Source: Bryobacterales bacterium F-183 (GTDB lineage Bacteria > Acidobacteriota > Terriglobia > Bryobacterales > Bryobacteraceae). Taken from it: 64,000 nt of DNA. Every line of letters begins with the position of its first letter. Within the stretch, counting starts at the first letter, position 1. Made by a program: the position numbers and the translations under genes. The stretch is taken from positions 2,356,001 through 2,420,000 of the forward strand of contig AP025252.1 of assembly GCA_016865505.2 (NCBI GenBank), in the 5' to 3' direction. Shown here one piece after another: positions 1-6,870 of the stretch. Under the pieces are notes generated by a model. It worked only from the letters and a program-made list of their open reading frames with translations. It ran no database searches and had not been told where the DNA came from.

Positions 1-98
1 TATGCGGCTGCGCGACGGGTGCCTCAATGCGGTGTTTTCTTGGATACGCCCCTAAGGTCGTCTTAGCCCGACTGGAACCGGCCCATTACTTTTGACCC
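1..98. other. Window-edge intergenic sequence, no supported gene
   Basis: All three forward frames run into stops before the first gene, so at most this could hold the tail of a gene lying outside the window. I see no convincing promoter, terminator or RNA here. Confidence 0.4.
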
Positions 99-875
99 AT
101 GTCACGGGCTACGGTCATTCTTCTGCATTGGAAGTCCGAGGAAATTCCGGAACTGATCCCATACCTGGGTGATGTTGCGGTGGTTCCTTATGCGCCTGTC
201 ACTGGAGAGGGCATGAAGGGTCTGGCGACATACGCGGTGCCGGATGCGCTGGTGGTGAGTCTGGATCGTATGCCGTCGCACGGACAGGCTGTCGCGTGGC
301 ATTATCAGGCCCGGAAGGCGACGCGGCATGTGCCGGTGGTGTTTGCGGGCGGTGAGCCAGAGAAAGTAGCAAAGGCGCGCGAGGTGATGCCTCACGCGCT
401 TTTTTGTTCCTGGAAGACGGCTGCGAAGACGGTACAGAAGGCGATTGCGAATCCGCCGGTGCCTGCGGTGACAGCTCCAAAGGCTCCGGTGTCGAACCGG
501 CCGATGGCGGAGAAACTCGGGCTCAAGGCGGGGATACGGGTGGCGCTGATAGGGGCTCCGATGGCGTTGGAGCGGCTGGTGCCCGGGATGGATTTTGAGT
601 TGGATGTCGTGGAGGAGCCGGATGCCCGGACTGAGGCTGTTTGGTGGTTTGTACGGTCTGCGGAAGAGGTGGCGGACGGATTCGAATGGATCGTGCCGCG
701 GCTGGGGAAGAAGCCAAAGATCTGGGTGTTCTACCGCAAAGGAAAGAGCCTGACTTGGCAAGGGCTGAGCGAGGCCGCGGCGATGTACGGGCTCGCTCAG
801 TTCAAGATCCTGTCGCTCAACGCGGAATGGACCGGGGTCGCGCTGGGGCAGGCTCGTAAGAGTGCTGCCGGTTAG
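99..875 (+). CDS. REC-like N-terminal plus DUF3052-like C-terminal protein
   Basis: A 258-residue soluble protein. Residues 1-110 look like a degenerate response-receiver fold (ILLHW start, a conserved DALVVSLDRMPSHG segment, then VPVVFAGG), but no clear phosphoacceptor aspartate pattern is visible. After a Pro/Ala linker (about 115-135), residues 136-250 begin LGLKAGIRVALIGAP and end with an Asn-x-x-WTGVALG segment, resembling DUF3052, a family of unknown function. It is monocistronic here. Its stop shares the tetranucleotide TTAG with the convergent gene at 872-1726. Function unknown; the domain assignment is from motif memory, not a search. Confidence 0.75.
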   Translation: MSRATVILLHWKSEEIPELIPYLGDVAVVPYAPVTGEGMKGLATYAVPDALVVSLDRMPSHGQAVAWHYQARKATRHVPVVFAGGEPEKVAKAREVMPHALFCSWKTAAKTVQKAIANPPVPAVTAPKAPVSNRPMAEKLGLKAGIRVALIGAPMALERLVPGMDFELDVVEEPDARTEAVWWFVRSAEEVADGFEWIVPRLGKKPKIWVFYRKGKSLTWQGLSEAAAMYGLAQFKILSLNAEWTGVALGQARKSAAG

Positions 876-1726
876 TTGTTCTGCGTGATACGGTACTCGC
901 CGTTTTCCTGGCGGAACTTGAAGGTAGACGATTCCTTGCCGTTGGCGGTCTTCTTTTCCATTTTGACGATGGTGACCGGACCTCTGGTGACGACACTCGT
1001 GACGGTAAACCCAATTGTGCTTTTGGCCATTTCAGTCATAAAGCCGATCATCTCCTTGCCCTGACTGGAGGCGAGGTCTGCGTCAAAGTTTTTCCGCTCG
1101 TCCTCGACGATGAGGGCCCGGATGGCTTTGGGGTCGCCCTTGCTCATGACGGAGAGGACTTTGGCGGCTGCGAGAGCGGCGGGACTCTTGGCAGCGGCCG
1201 CGCCGGTGAGTTCGGAGGTGATGGGTTCCTCTCGCTCGGCCTTCAAGTCTGTGACTTTGACGTTCATTTCGAGGGCTGGGGAGTCTCCCATCTGAAGTGG
1301 GCGATTGGAGACGAAGTGGCCGGTGAGAGATCCATCCTTGTAGGAACCCTCAAAGCGGACGGCCGGGTCGCTGCCGGAGTAGGAAAACGACATGGGCATG
1401 TTGCCGGCACCGATCACGCCGCTGCTCCATTCCAGCTTGGGAAGGTCAAGACGCGCGATGACGTATGGCGTGCCGCCCTCCCGTAGACGCTTGGACAGGT
1501 CAAAGGATGAGTCGCGGCACTTGCGTGCGAGCGGTTGGCCGTCTGTCCAGAACATCGCGGAGAGCCGCATTTCTTTGTTGTTGAAGGGCGCTGGCTCTTC
1601 GTAAAGGCAGGCGGAGGTGACCGGGTAGCTCTTCCCGTTGACGGTGAGGGTTCCGCTGACGGGAGCTTGGCCGGTGGCGGCATTGGCAAGGGCCATAAGA
1701 ATGATCAGGACAAAAGTCGCTCGCAT
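872..1726 (-). CDS. Secreted hypothetical protein, tandem paralogue 1 of 3
   Basis: An exported protein of about 284 residues whose family I do not recognise. The start is taken as the ATG at 1726 because the element TGCGCTTGT lies 6 nt upstream of it, as it lies just upstream of the starts of the two neighbouring paralogues; an ATG at 1762 is also open. The N-terminus is a signal peptide (MRATFVLIILMALANA). All three paralogues share a short beta-rich segment after the signal (SGTLTVNGK type), a cysteine followed by EEP, a W-T-DG/DA-xPL segment, a middle TGAAAAxSPAALAAA helix followed by a GDP/ND-containing segment, and a C-terminus ending F-K-x-RQENGEYRIT. It probably acts in the periplasm or cell surface. 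Product of local tandem duplication. Confidence 0.8.
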   Translation of the reverse strand: MRATFVLIILMALANAATGQAPVSGTLTVNGKSYPVTSACLYEEPAPFNNKEMRLSAMFWTDGQPLARKCRDSSFDLSKRLREGGTPYVIARLDLPKLEWSSGVIGAGNMPMSFSYSGSDPAVRFEGSYKDGSLTGHFVSNRPLQMGDSPALEMNVKVTDLKAEREEPITSELTGAAAAKSPAALAAAKVLSVMSKGDPKAIRALIVEDERKNFDADLASSQGKEMIGFMTEMAKSTIGFTVTSVVTRGPVTIVKMEKKTANGKESSTFKFRQENGEYRITQNN

Positions 1727-1732
1727 AACCGA

Positions 1733-1741
1733 ACAAGCGCA
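1733..1741 (-). repeat. Conserved leader element, copy 1
   Basis: The minus strand reads TGCGCTTGT, 6 nt before the ATG at 1726. The same 9-mer precedes the other two paralogues (2667-2675 and 3571-3579). It may be a remnant of the duplicated leader or a shared translational or regulatory signal. Confidence 0.6.
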
Positions 1742-1771
1742 TTTGCGGGCGTGTTCGTACACGCCCAGCGG

Positions 1772-2656
1772 TTAACGTTTGCGGGTGATGCGGTATTCGC
1801 CATTTTCCTGGCGTAACTTGAACTTGGCTGATTGGGCGCCGCCATCGACTTTCTTTTCGAGGGTGACAAGTGTGATGCCACCTTGTGTGACGACGCTTGC
1901 TACGGGCATCTTGAGAGCATCTTCGGCCATCGAGGACATCATGGAGATCATTTGCTTGCCGTCGGGAGAGGCGAGTTGTTCGTCGAAGGTTTTGCGTTCG
2001 TCTTCGACGATCATGGCGCGTACCGCTGGCATGTCGTTCTTGCGCATGGCGGTGAGGAAGCGGATGGCGGCTTTGGCGGCGGGGCTGTTTGCTGCGGCGG
2101 CTCCGGTGAGTTGGTTGGTGAGCGGCGCCGGGCGCTCGATTTTGAGTGCCGTGACCTTGGCGTCGAGCACGACCTTGGTGGAACTGCCGATTTCGAGGGG
2201 CTTGGTGGTTTTGAAGGCGCCAGAGAGGGTGGCAGCGCCTATTGGCGCGGGCGTGGCGGCGGTGAACTGCAGGGTGTCGCTACCGGAGATGCTGAATGAC
2301 GCAACACCGTCTTTGCTGCCGAAGGTCCCGTTTTGCCAGATGAGCTTGGGCTGGTCGAGTACCGCTTCCAGGAAGATGGTGGATTTGGTTTGTGCGGCGT
2401 ACTGCAGGGTGGGGCCGTGTCCAAGGCAGCCGTTGCTTTCGAGCGGCGTGGCGTCCGTCCAGAATACGGCGGTGATTTGCATTTTTGCTTTGTCGAAGGG
2501 ATCGGGCTCTTCAAAGGCACAGGCGGAGACGATTTTGTGGGTCTTGCCGCCGACGGTTAAGGTGCCACTGATGGGAGAAGGAGTTTGGGCATACAGCGAG
2601 GCGGCAGATATCAGAGCTGCCGCCCCAAAAACGAACCAGGATACGTTTGATTTCAT
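1772..2656 (-). CDS. Secreted hypothetical protein, tandem paralogue 2 of 3
   Basis: A 294-residue exported protein, clearly paralogous to the genes on either side. It has a signal peptide of about 23 residues (ending ASLYAQ), then SGTLTVGGK, a single early Cys in SACAFEEPDPFDK, a WTDATPL segment, the LTGAAAANSPAAKAA helix with RKNDMPAVRAMIVEDERKTFD, and the C-terminal FKLRQENGEYRITRKR. The EDER-K-x-FD stretch is almost identical in paralogue 1, so that pair is the more recent duplication. There are no catalytic motifs I can name. The genes are spaced by tens of bases on one strand and could be co-transcribed. Confidence 0.8.
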   Translation of the reverse strand: MKSNVSWFVFGAAALISAASLYAQTPSPISGTLTVGGKTHKIVSACAFEEPDPFDKAKMQITAVFWTDATPLESNGCLGHGPTLQYAAQTKSTIFLEAVLDQPKLIWQNGTFGSKDGVASFSISGSDTLQFTAATPAPIGAATLSGAFKTTKPLEIGSSTKVVLDAKVTALKIERPAPLTNQLTGAAAANSPAAKAAIRFLTAMRKNDMPAVRAMIVEDERKTFDEQLASPDGKQMISMMSSMAEDALKMPVASVVTQGGITLVTLEKKVDGGAQSAKFKLRQENGEYRITRKR

Positions 2657-2666
2657 GTGTACCCAA

Positions 2667-2675
2667 ACAAGCGCA
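2667..2675 (-). repeat. Conserved leader element, copy 2
   Basis: TGCGCTTGT on the minus strand, 10 nt upstream of the ATG at 2656. It is followed by TTGGG, similar to the GTGGG and TCGG that follow the other copies. Confidence 0.6.
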
Positions 2676-2697
2676 AAGCACTCGAGAAACTAGCTGC

Positions 2698-3564
2698 TTA
2701 GTTTTGCTCGGCGATGTAGTAGTGACCCTTTTCCAGGCGGAGGGTGAAGGCTGTGTTTTCGGTGCTGGTGTCGGTCGCCTTGCGGAGCTTGACTACGGTG
2801 ACATTGCCTTTGGTGGCGACGCTGTAGATTGGCATGGCGAGGTTCGCGTTGGCCATTTGCGCCATGACGGCAAGCATTTCTTTGGCCTGGTCGCCGGCAA
2901 ACGCAGCGTCAAAAGCAGGGCGATCGGCTTCCAGGAAAAGAGAACGCATGGTGGCGACGTCGCCTTTGCTCATCGCGGTGAGATAACGTAGGGCGGCTTT
3001 TGCGGCAGGGTGTTGGGCTGCGGCGGTGCCTTTGATTTCATTGCTGAGTGGGGTGTCGGGTTCCACGGGAAGGCCGGACACGGTGATGTCGATGTCCAGG
3101 GGCGCCATCAGGCCGAGTTGGAAGGTGTGGGTGGTGTAGAAGCGGCCAGAAAGCTGGGGTTTTTGGTATCCGCCGGCAGAGGGTTTGAACTCGAGCCAGG
3201 GGTCGCCACCAGAGAAACTGAAGAACTGCGGTTGTTCGCCGTGTCCGAGGGTGCCGCCAATGAAGCGAAGGCTGGGCAGTTGTAATTCGGCGATCAAGTA
3301 AGGCGCTTGTGTGGTTTTGCGGCGTACTTCGAGTTCTGAGGCAGCGTTGCGGCTGGTGCCTTCCAGTGGCTTGCCGTCGGTCCAGAAGATTGCGAATAGA
3401 CGAACTTTTTGGGGATCGAAGTTGTCAATCTCTTCAAAAGCGCAGGCATTTGTAATGGGAATCTTTTTGCCGTCAATTGTGATGGTGCCCGTGGAGGGGC
3501 TTTGGGCAAGAGAAAGTCCGGTGGTGGCGGAGAGAAGGATGAGTGGGAGTCCAACGTTTTGCAT
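2698..3564 (-). CDS. Secreted hypothetical protein, tandem paralogue 3 of 3
   Basis: A 288-residue exported protein, the most diverged member of the tandem trio. A GTG two codons upstream (3568-3570) is possible, but the ATG at 3564 sits at the same spacing from TGCGCTTGT as in paralogue 1. Shared landmarks are the signal peptide ending LSLAQ, TGTITIDGKKI, the NACAFEE cysteine, WTDGKPLEG, the KGTAAAQHPAAKAALRYLTAMSKGD helix region (read in parts) and a C-terminus with LRLEKGHYYIA. By position it would be transcribed first. Probably periplasmic or surface; function unknown. Confidence 0.8.
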   Translation of the reverse strand: MQNVGLPLILLSATTGLSLAQSPSTGTITIDGKKIPITNACAFEEIDNFDPQKVRLFAIFWTDGKPLEGTSRNAASELEVRRKTTQAPYLIAELQLPSLRFIGGTLGHGEQPQFFSFSGGDPWLEFKPSAGGYQKPQLSGRFYTTHTFQLGLMAPLDIDITVSGLPVEPDTPLSNEIKGTAAAQHPAAKAALRYLTAMSKGDVATMRSLFLEADRPAFDAAFAGDQAKEMLAVMAQMANANLAMPIYSVATKGNVTVVKLRKATDTSTENTAFTLRLEKGHYYIAEQN

Positions 3565-3570
3565 ACCCAC

Positions 3571-3579
3571 ACAAGCGCA
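3571..3579 (-). repeat. Conserved leader element, copy 3
   Basis: TGCGCTTGT on the minus strand, 6 nt upstream of the ATG at 3564. It lies in the short divergent gap before the TPR gene that starts at 3600. Confidence 0.6.
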
Positions 3580-3599
3580 AATCCCGATAGACTGTCGCC

Positions 3600-4568
3600 A
3601 TGTTCCTGTCGGGAGTTTTTGCGTGGCTGTTGCTGTTGGTGCTGGGCCAGGATCAGCAGGCGCGTGCGTTCATTTCGCAGTTCACGGTGCATGGCGAGAT
3701 CCAGATTGAAGGGTACGGTCCGGCGAGTATGCGGGGTTTGGTGTCGTCAGGATGCAGCAGTGCGCCGGTGTACACGGATGCGAAGGGGCGGTTTGCGCTG
3801 ACGGGAACCATCAGTAATCAGGGCGGTGCGACGTGTACGGTGACGCTGCATGTGCCGGGGTGCGAATCGCGCGAGATCCAGTTGACGAGGCCGGCGGGCG
3901 GGGTCGGACTGGGTACGGTGGTGCTGAAGCCGCTGCGTGGGGCGGCGGCGGGGAAGGCTGGGGGTACGATCAGTTACCTGTCGCTGCTGGCCCCGCCGGA
4001 GGTACAGAAGCTGCGCGCGGAGGCTCGTAAGGAGGCGGAGAAGAAGAATGCGAAGGGTGCGAGGGGGAAACTGGAAAAGGCTGTCGCACAGTATGAGCGG
4101 GATCCGGAGGCATGGTACGAGTTGGGGCTTGCGCGCAAGGAGCTAGGCGATGAGGGCGAGGCTCTGGCTGCGTTCCGCAAGGCCGTGGAGCTGGATAAGC
4201 AGTTTGCACTGCCGTGGGTACAGATCCAGTTGCTGGCGATGCGCCACGAGAAGTGGGATGAGGTGATCGAGGCGGGCGATAAGGCGTTGGCGCTGAATCC
4301 GACGGGGTTGGCGGAGGCCTGGTTGTACCAATCGATGGCGCAGTTGAAGAAGGGCGTTCCGAACGAGGCGGAGAAGTCCGCACGGGCAGCGATTGAAGCG
4401 GCTGGCAAGGCAGGGCTGCCGAAGGCGCATCATCTGTTGGGGATCGCGCTAGGGGTGCAGGGGCGGAACGCGGAGGCGGTGGCGGAGATGCGGCGGTATC
4501 TGGAGTTGGCTCCGAAGGCTCCGGATGCGGCTCTGGTGGAGAGCCACATCCAGAAGCTAACGCCTTAG
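3600..4568 (+). CDS. Secreted TPR protein with carboxypeptidase-regulatory-like domain
   Basis: 322 residues. The N-terminus is hydrophobic and signal-like (FAWLLLLVLGQ). Residues 30-110 form a short beta domain with a VYTDAKGRFALTG turn typical of carboxypeptidase regulatory-like repeats. After a basic, Lys/Glu-rich helix (about 135-160) come at least three TPR-like units: DPEAWYELGLARKELGDEGEALAAF (read in parts), the KWDEVIEAGDKALALNP unit, and AHHLLGIALGVQGRNAEAVAEMRRYLELAP near the end. Such proteins act as periplasmic or membrane scaffolds. The gene is divergent from the paralogue trio, and its stop overlaps that of the convergent methyltransferase through TTAG. Confidence 0.8.
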   Translation: MFLSGVFAWLLLLVLGQDQQARAFISQFTVHGEIQIEGYGPASMRGLVSSGCSSAPVYTDAKGRFALTGTISNQGGATCTVTLHVPGCESREIQLTRPAGGVGLGTVVLKPLRGAAAGKAGGTISYLSLLAPPEVQKLRAEARKEAEKKNAKGARGKLEKAVAQYERDPEAWYELGLARKELGDEGEALAAFRKAVELDKQFALPWVQIQLLAMRHEKWDEVIEAGDKALALNPTGLAEAWLYQSMAQLKKGVPNEAEKSARAAIEAAGKAGLPKAHHLLGIALGVQGRNAEAVAEMRRYLELAPKAPDAALVESHIQKLTP

Positions 4569-5560
4569 GGCTTGGTGGCGATGACGATGGTTTCGGGCGA
4601 TGGCGGGGCCGGATGCGCGGTGGCGGCCGCAAAGCCTGCTTCGCGGCACATGCTGTCGAGTTCCTTGAACGTGTAGGCATCGCCGCCGGGTGTCGCGGCG
4701 AGCATGGTGAGTGCGAAGCCTGCGGATTCGGGCGGGGTGACGCGATCGTCGTTGGGGACGAATTCGAGGATCACCGCTTTGCCGCCGGGTTTGAGCGCGT
4801 CATGCGCCTTGCTAAGGAGCCGGACGTTGGCGGCGTGGTCGAAGTGGTGGAGGAAGTTGGTGAAGAGGACCGCGTCGTAGCCGGTGCCGTAGTCGATGGC
4901 GAACGCGTCGCCGGGGAGCTTGTGGTAGCGATCGGCAACGCCGAACTGGGTGGCGTGTTCGTGGGCGACGTCGAGTACGTTGGGCCAGTCCAGCGCGTGG
5001 ATGTGGGCGGCGGGATTGCGTTGGGCGATGACGATGCCGAAGAGGCCGTGGCCGGCGGCGATGTCGAGGACCTTGTTGGAGTCCGCGGCGATGAGGTCGG
5101 CGATTTTGTGGGCGGGCGGCATCATCATGGGCATCATGCCTTTGGCGAAGTCGACCCAGGCGGGGTGCGAGTCCGACACGGAGCCCTGGTCTTCGAGAGC
5201 GGTGCCACCTTTGCGAACGGCATCGGTGAGCGACTCCATGGCTTTGCGCTGGGACTCGTGCATGAGGAAAGGCACAGCCTTGCCGAGGTAGGCGGGCGAG
5301 CCTTCAACAAGGAAGACTTCGGCGTCAGGAGCCAGCGAGTAGACACCATCGGCTTTGGCGAGAAAGCCGTCGATGGTGAGGTAGTCCGCGAGGATGCGGA
5401 TGCCGCGCTCGGAAGCATGGCAGGCGTCCGCAAGGGTCGCGGCGGTGTTGAAGCCTCGGGCGATGGCTGTAAAGAGGCTGAGTTCGATGGCGGCCTTGAG
5501 GGCTTCTGCGCGCTGCATGCCGCGCAAGGTGTCGAAGATTCGGATGGGGGAAGCGTTCAC
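4565..5560 (-). CDS. Class I SAM-dependent O-methyltransferase (dimerisation plus Methyltransf_2 type)
   Basis: 331 residues. The N-terminal 90 residues form a winged-helix dimerisation domain (AEALKAAIELSLFTAI, ADYLTIDGFLAK) as in plant/bacterial small-molecule O-methyltransferases. The Rossmann domain follows with VLDIAAGHGLFGIVIA (SAM motif I), the acidic IHALDWPNVLD, an FLHHFDHA segment and KAVILEFVPNDDR. It should transfer a methyl group from SAM to a hydroxyl of a small metabolite; the substrate is not apparent. The GTG start abuts the dedA stop directly (TAA then GTG), so the two genes are translationally coupled. No catalytic His/Glu assignment was attempted. Confidence 0.8.
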   Translation of the reverse strand: MNASPIRIFDTLRGMQRAEALKAAIELSLFTAIARGFNTAATLADACHASERGIRILADYLTIDGFLAKADGVYSLAPDAEVFLVEGSPAYLGKAVPFLMHESQRKAMESLTDAVRKGGTALEDQGSVSDSHPAWVDFAKGMMPMMMPPAHKIADLIAADSNKVLDIAAGHGLFGIVIAQRNPAAHIHALDWPNVLDVAHEHATQFGVADRYHKLPGDAFAIDYGTGYDAVLFTNFLHHFDHAANVRLLSKAHDALKPGGKAVILEFVPNDDRVTPPESAGFALTMLAATPGGDAYTFKELDSMCREAGFAAATAHPAPPSPETIVIATKP

Positions 5561-6169
5561 TTAGTCGGATTCCTTGGCAAGCGGGCGGTTGCGGAACCAG
5601 CGTACCAGGAAATAGATGGCGATCAGGGCGAAGAGTACGCCGCTGACGATTGCGAGGTTGTGATGGACCTTTTCCGCCATCACCTTCCAATTGGCGCCGA
5701 CGACGTAGCCGAGGCTCAGGAAGATGGTGACCCAGAGCGCGCCACCTGTGTAGGAGTAGAGGGCGAAGGTGGGCGTCTTGCAGCCGGAGGCTCCGGCGAC
5801 GACGGCGGTGAAGTGGCGGACTCCGGCGATGTAGTAGCCGATGAAGAGGGTCCAATGGCCAATTTTGTCGAACCAACGCATCACTTTATCCCAACGTTCG
5901 GGAGTGAGGTGCATGTACTTGCCGAAGCGATGGACGACTGTTAAGCCCCATTTTCGGCCTAGTATGTAGCTGATGGTGATGCCGGTTGCGCTTCCGGCGA
6001 AGGCGGTGAGCCACGTGGCCATGGGGTCGAGGCGGCCTTCGGAGATCAGGTAGCCGCAAAAGACCATTAGCGTTTCATCGGGGATGGGGAGGCCTACGAT
6101 GCCGAGCATCAGCAGGCAGAAGAGTGCGATGTAGCCGTATGTTGTGATCCAGACGAAAACAGCTTCCAT
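5561..6169 (-). CDS. DedA-family (SNARE-associated) integral membrane protein
   Basis: The start is placed at the ATG at 6169 (MEAVFVWITTYGY), giving about 202 residues. The longer frame to 6211 would run through a terminator hairpin. Family features are visible: the early LGIVGLPIPDETLMVF segment, an FAGSATGITISYILGRKWG stretch with the Gly-rich G-x-x-x-G, a FIGYYIAGVRHFTAVVAGASG loop with the conserved Arg, and several hydrophobic segments to the C-terminus. DedA proteins are inner-membrane proteins implicated in phospholipid (polyprenyl-phosphate/PE) flipping. It lies between skp and the methyltransferase on one strand. Only about 10 nt separate the upstream hairpin from the start codon. 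Confidence 0.85.
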   Translation of the reverse strand: MEAVFVWITTYGYIALFCLLMLGIVGLPIPDETLMVFCGYLISEGRLDPMATWLTAFAGSATGITISYILGRKWGLTVVHRFGKYMHLTPERWDKVMRWFDKIGHWTLFIGYYIAGVRHFTAVVAGASGCKTPTFALYSYTGGALWVTIFLSLGYVVGANWKVMAEKVHHNLAIVSGVLFALIAIYFLVRWFRNRPLAKESD

Positions 6170-6178
6170 AAAAATAGA

Positions 6179-6216
6179 AACGGATGAGACAACCCTTTCC
6201 GATTGTCTCATCCGTT
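6179..6216 (-). terminator. Intrinsic terminator downstream of skp
   Basis: CGGATGAGACAA (6181-6192) and TTGTCTCATCCG (6203-6214) pair perfectly, and flanking AA/TT extend the stem to 14 bp around a 10-nt loop. On the minus strand the stem is followed by TTTCTATTTTTA, a U-rich tract. It lies between skp and dedA. Confidence 0.85.
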
Positions 6217-6240
6217 GGATGATGAAGAACGCTTAATGGG

Positions 6241-6831
6241 TTACTTCTTTGTTGCGGGCGCCGCGGGGGCGGGCTTGACCGGAGCAGCACCTGCCGGCTT
6301 GGCGGGAGCAGCGGGCATAGAAGCAGCGTTTTTGTCGTACATCTCGATGATCGCCTGGGTGATGTCGATGGTGTTGGAGGCGAAAAGGACCGGGGTCTGG
6401 GGGTTGCTGACGTCGAGGACGAGCACGTACTGGTTGTCGCGGGAGTACTTGTCGATGACGGCCATCATCTTCTGGCCGAGTTCGCCGAGGACCTTGTCCT
6501 GTTCCTGCTGGAGTTCGGCTTGGGCGTCTTCAAGGTCGCGATTGTAGGACTTGGTCTTGCTGTCGATGTTGCCCATCAACTCGCGCTTGCTGTTTTCCGA
6601 CATGGCGGAACCGCCGCGCTGGAGAGAATCCTTGAGGGCGTTGATGTCGGCCTGCTTCTTTTCGAGGTCCTGCTTGCGGGGGGCCATGCGGGAGTCGAGC
6701 TCTTCGGCGGCCTTCTTGCCGTCCTTGGTGTTGGCGATCGCAGCCTGGATGTTGATCACCGCGACCTTGGCTTGCGCACTGGCGGCCACGACGGTGGCGG
6801 CGGCAAGCGCGATGAGACGGACAAACTTCAT
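6241..6831 (-). CDS. skp: Skp/OmpH-family periplasmic chaperone
   Basis: The start is the ATG at 6831, preceded by AGGAG with good spacing; an ATG 7 codons upstream lacks this. The product is about 196 residues, with signal peptide MKFVRLIALAAATVVAASAQA. After cleavage it begins KVAVINIQAAIANTKDGKKA, the classic Skp/OmpH opening, followed by a long Lys/Glu/Gln coiled coil (residues 50-120) and the C-terminal beta strand VLVLDVS. The tail is an Ala/Pro/Lys-rich extension. Skp escorts unfolded outer-membrane proteins across the periplasm to BamA, whose gene is directly upstream on the same strand, a common arrangement. Confidence 0.9.
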   Translation of the reverse strand: MKFVRLIALAAATVVAASAQAKVAVINIQAAIANTKDGKKAAEELDSRMAPRKQDLEKKQADINALKDSLQRGGSAMSENSKRELMGNIDSKTKSYNRDLEDAQAELQQEQDKVLGELGQKMMAVIDKYSRDNQYVLVLDVSNPQTPVLFASNTIDITQAIIEMYDKNAASMPAAPAKPAGAAPVKPAPAAPATKK

Positions 6832-6870
6832 ATTCGAAAACTCCTGTAGCAACTCTAAAACTTTCTCTAA

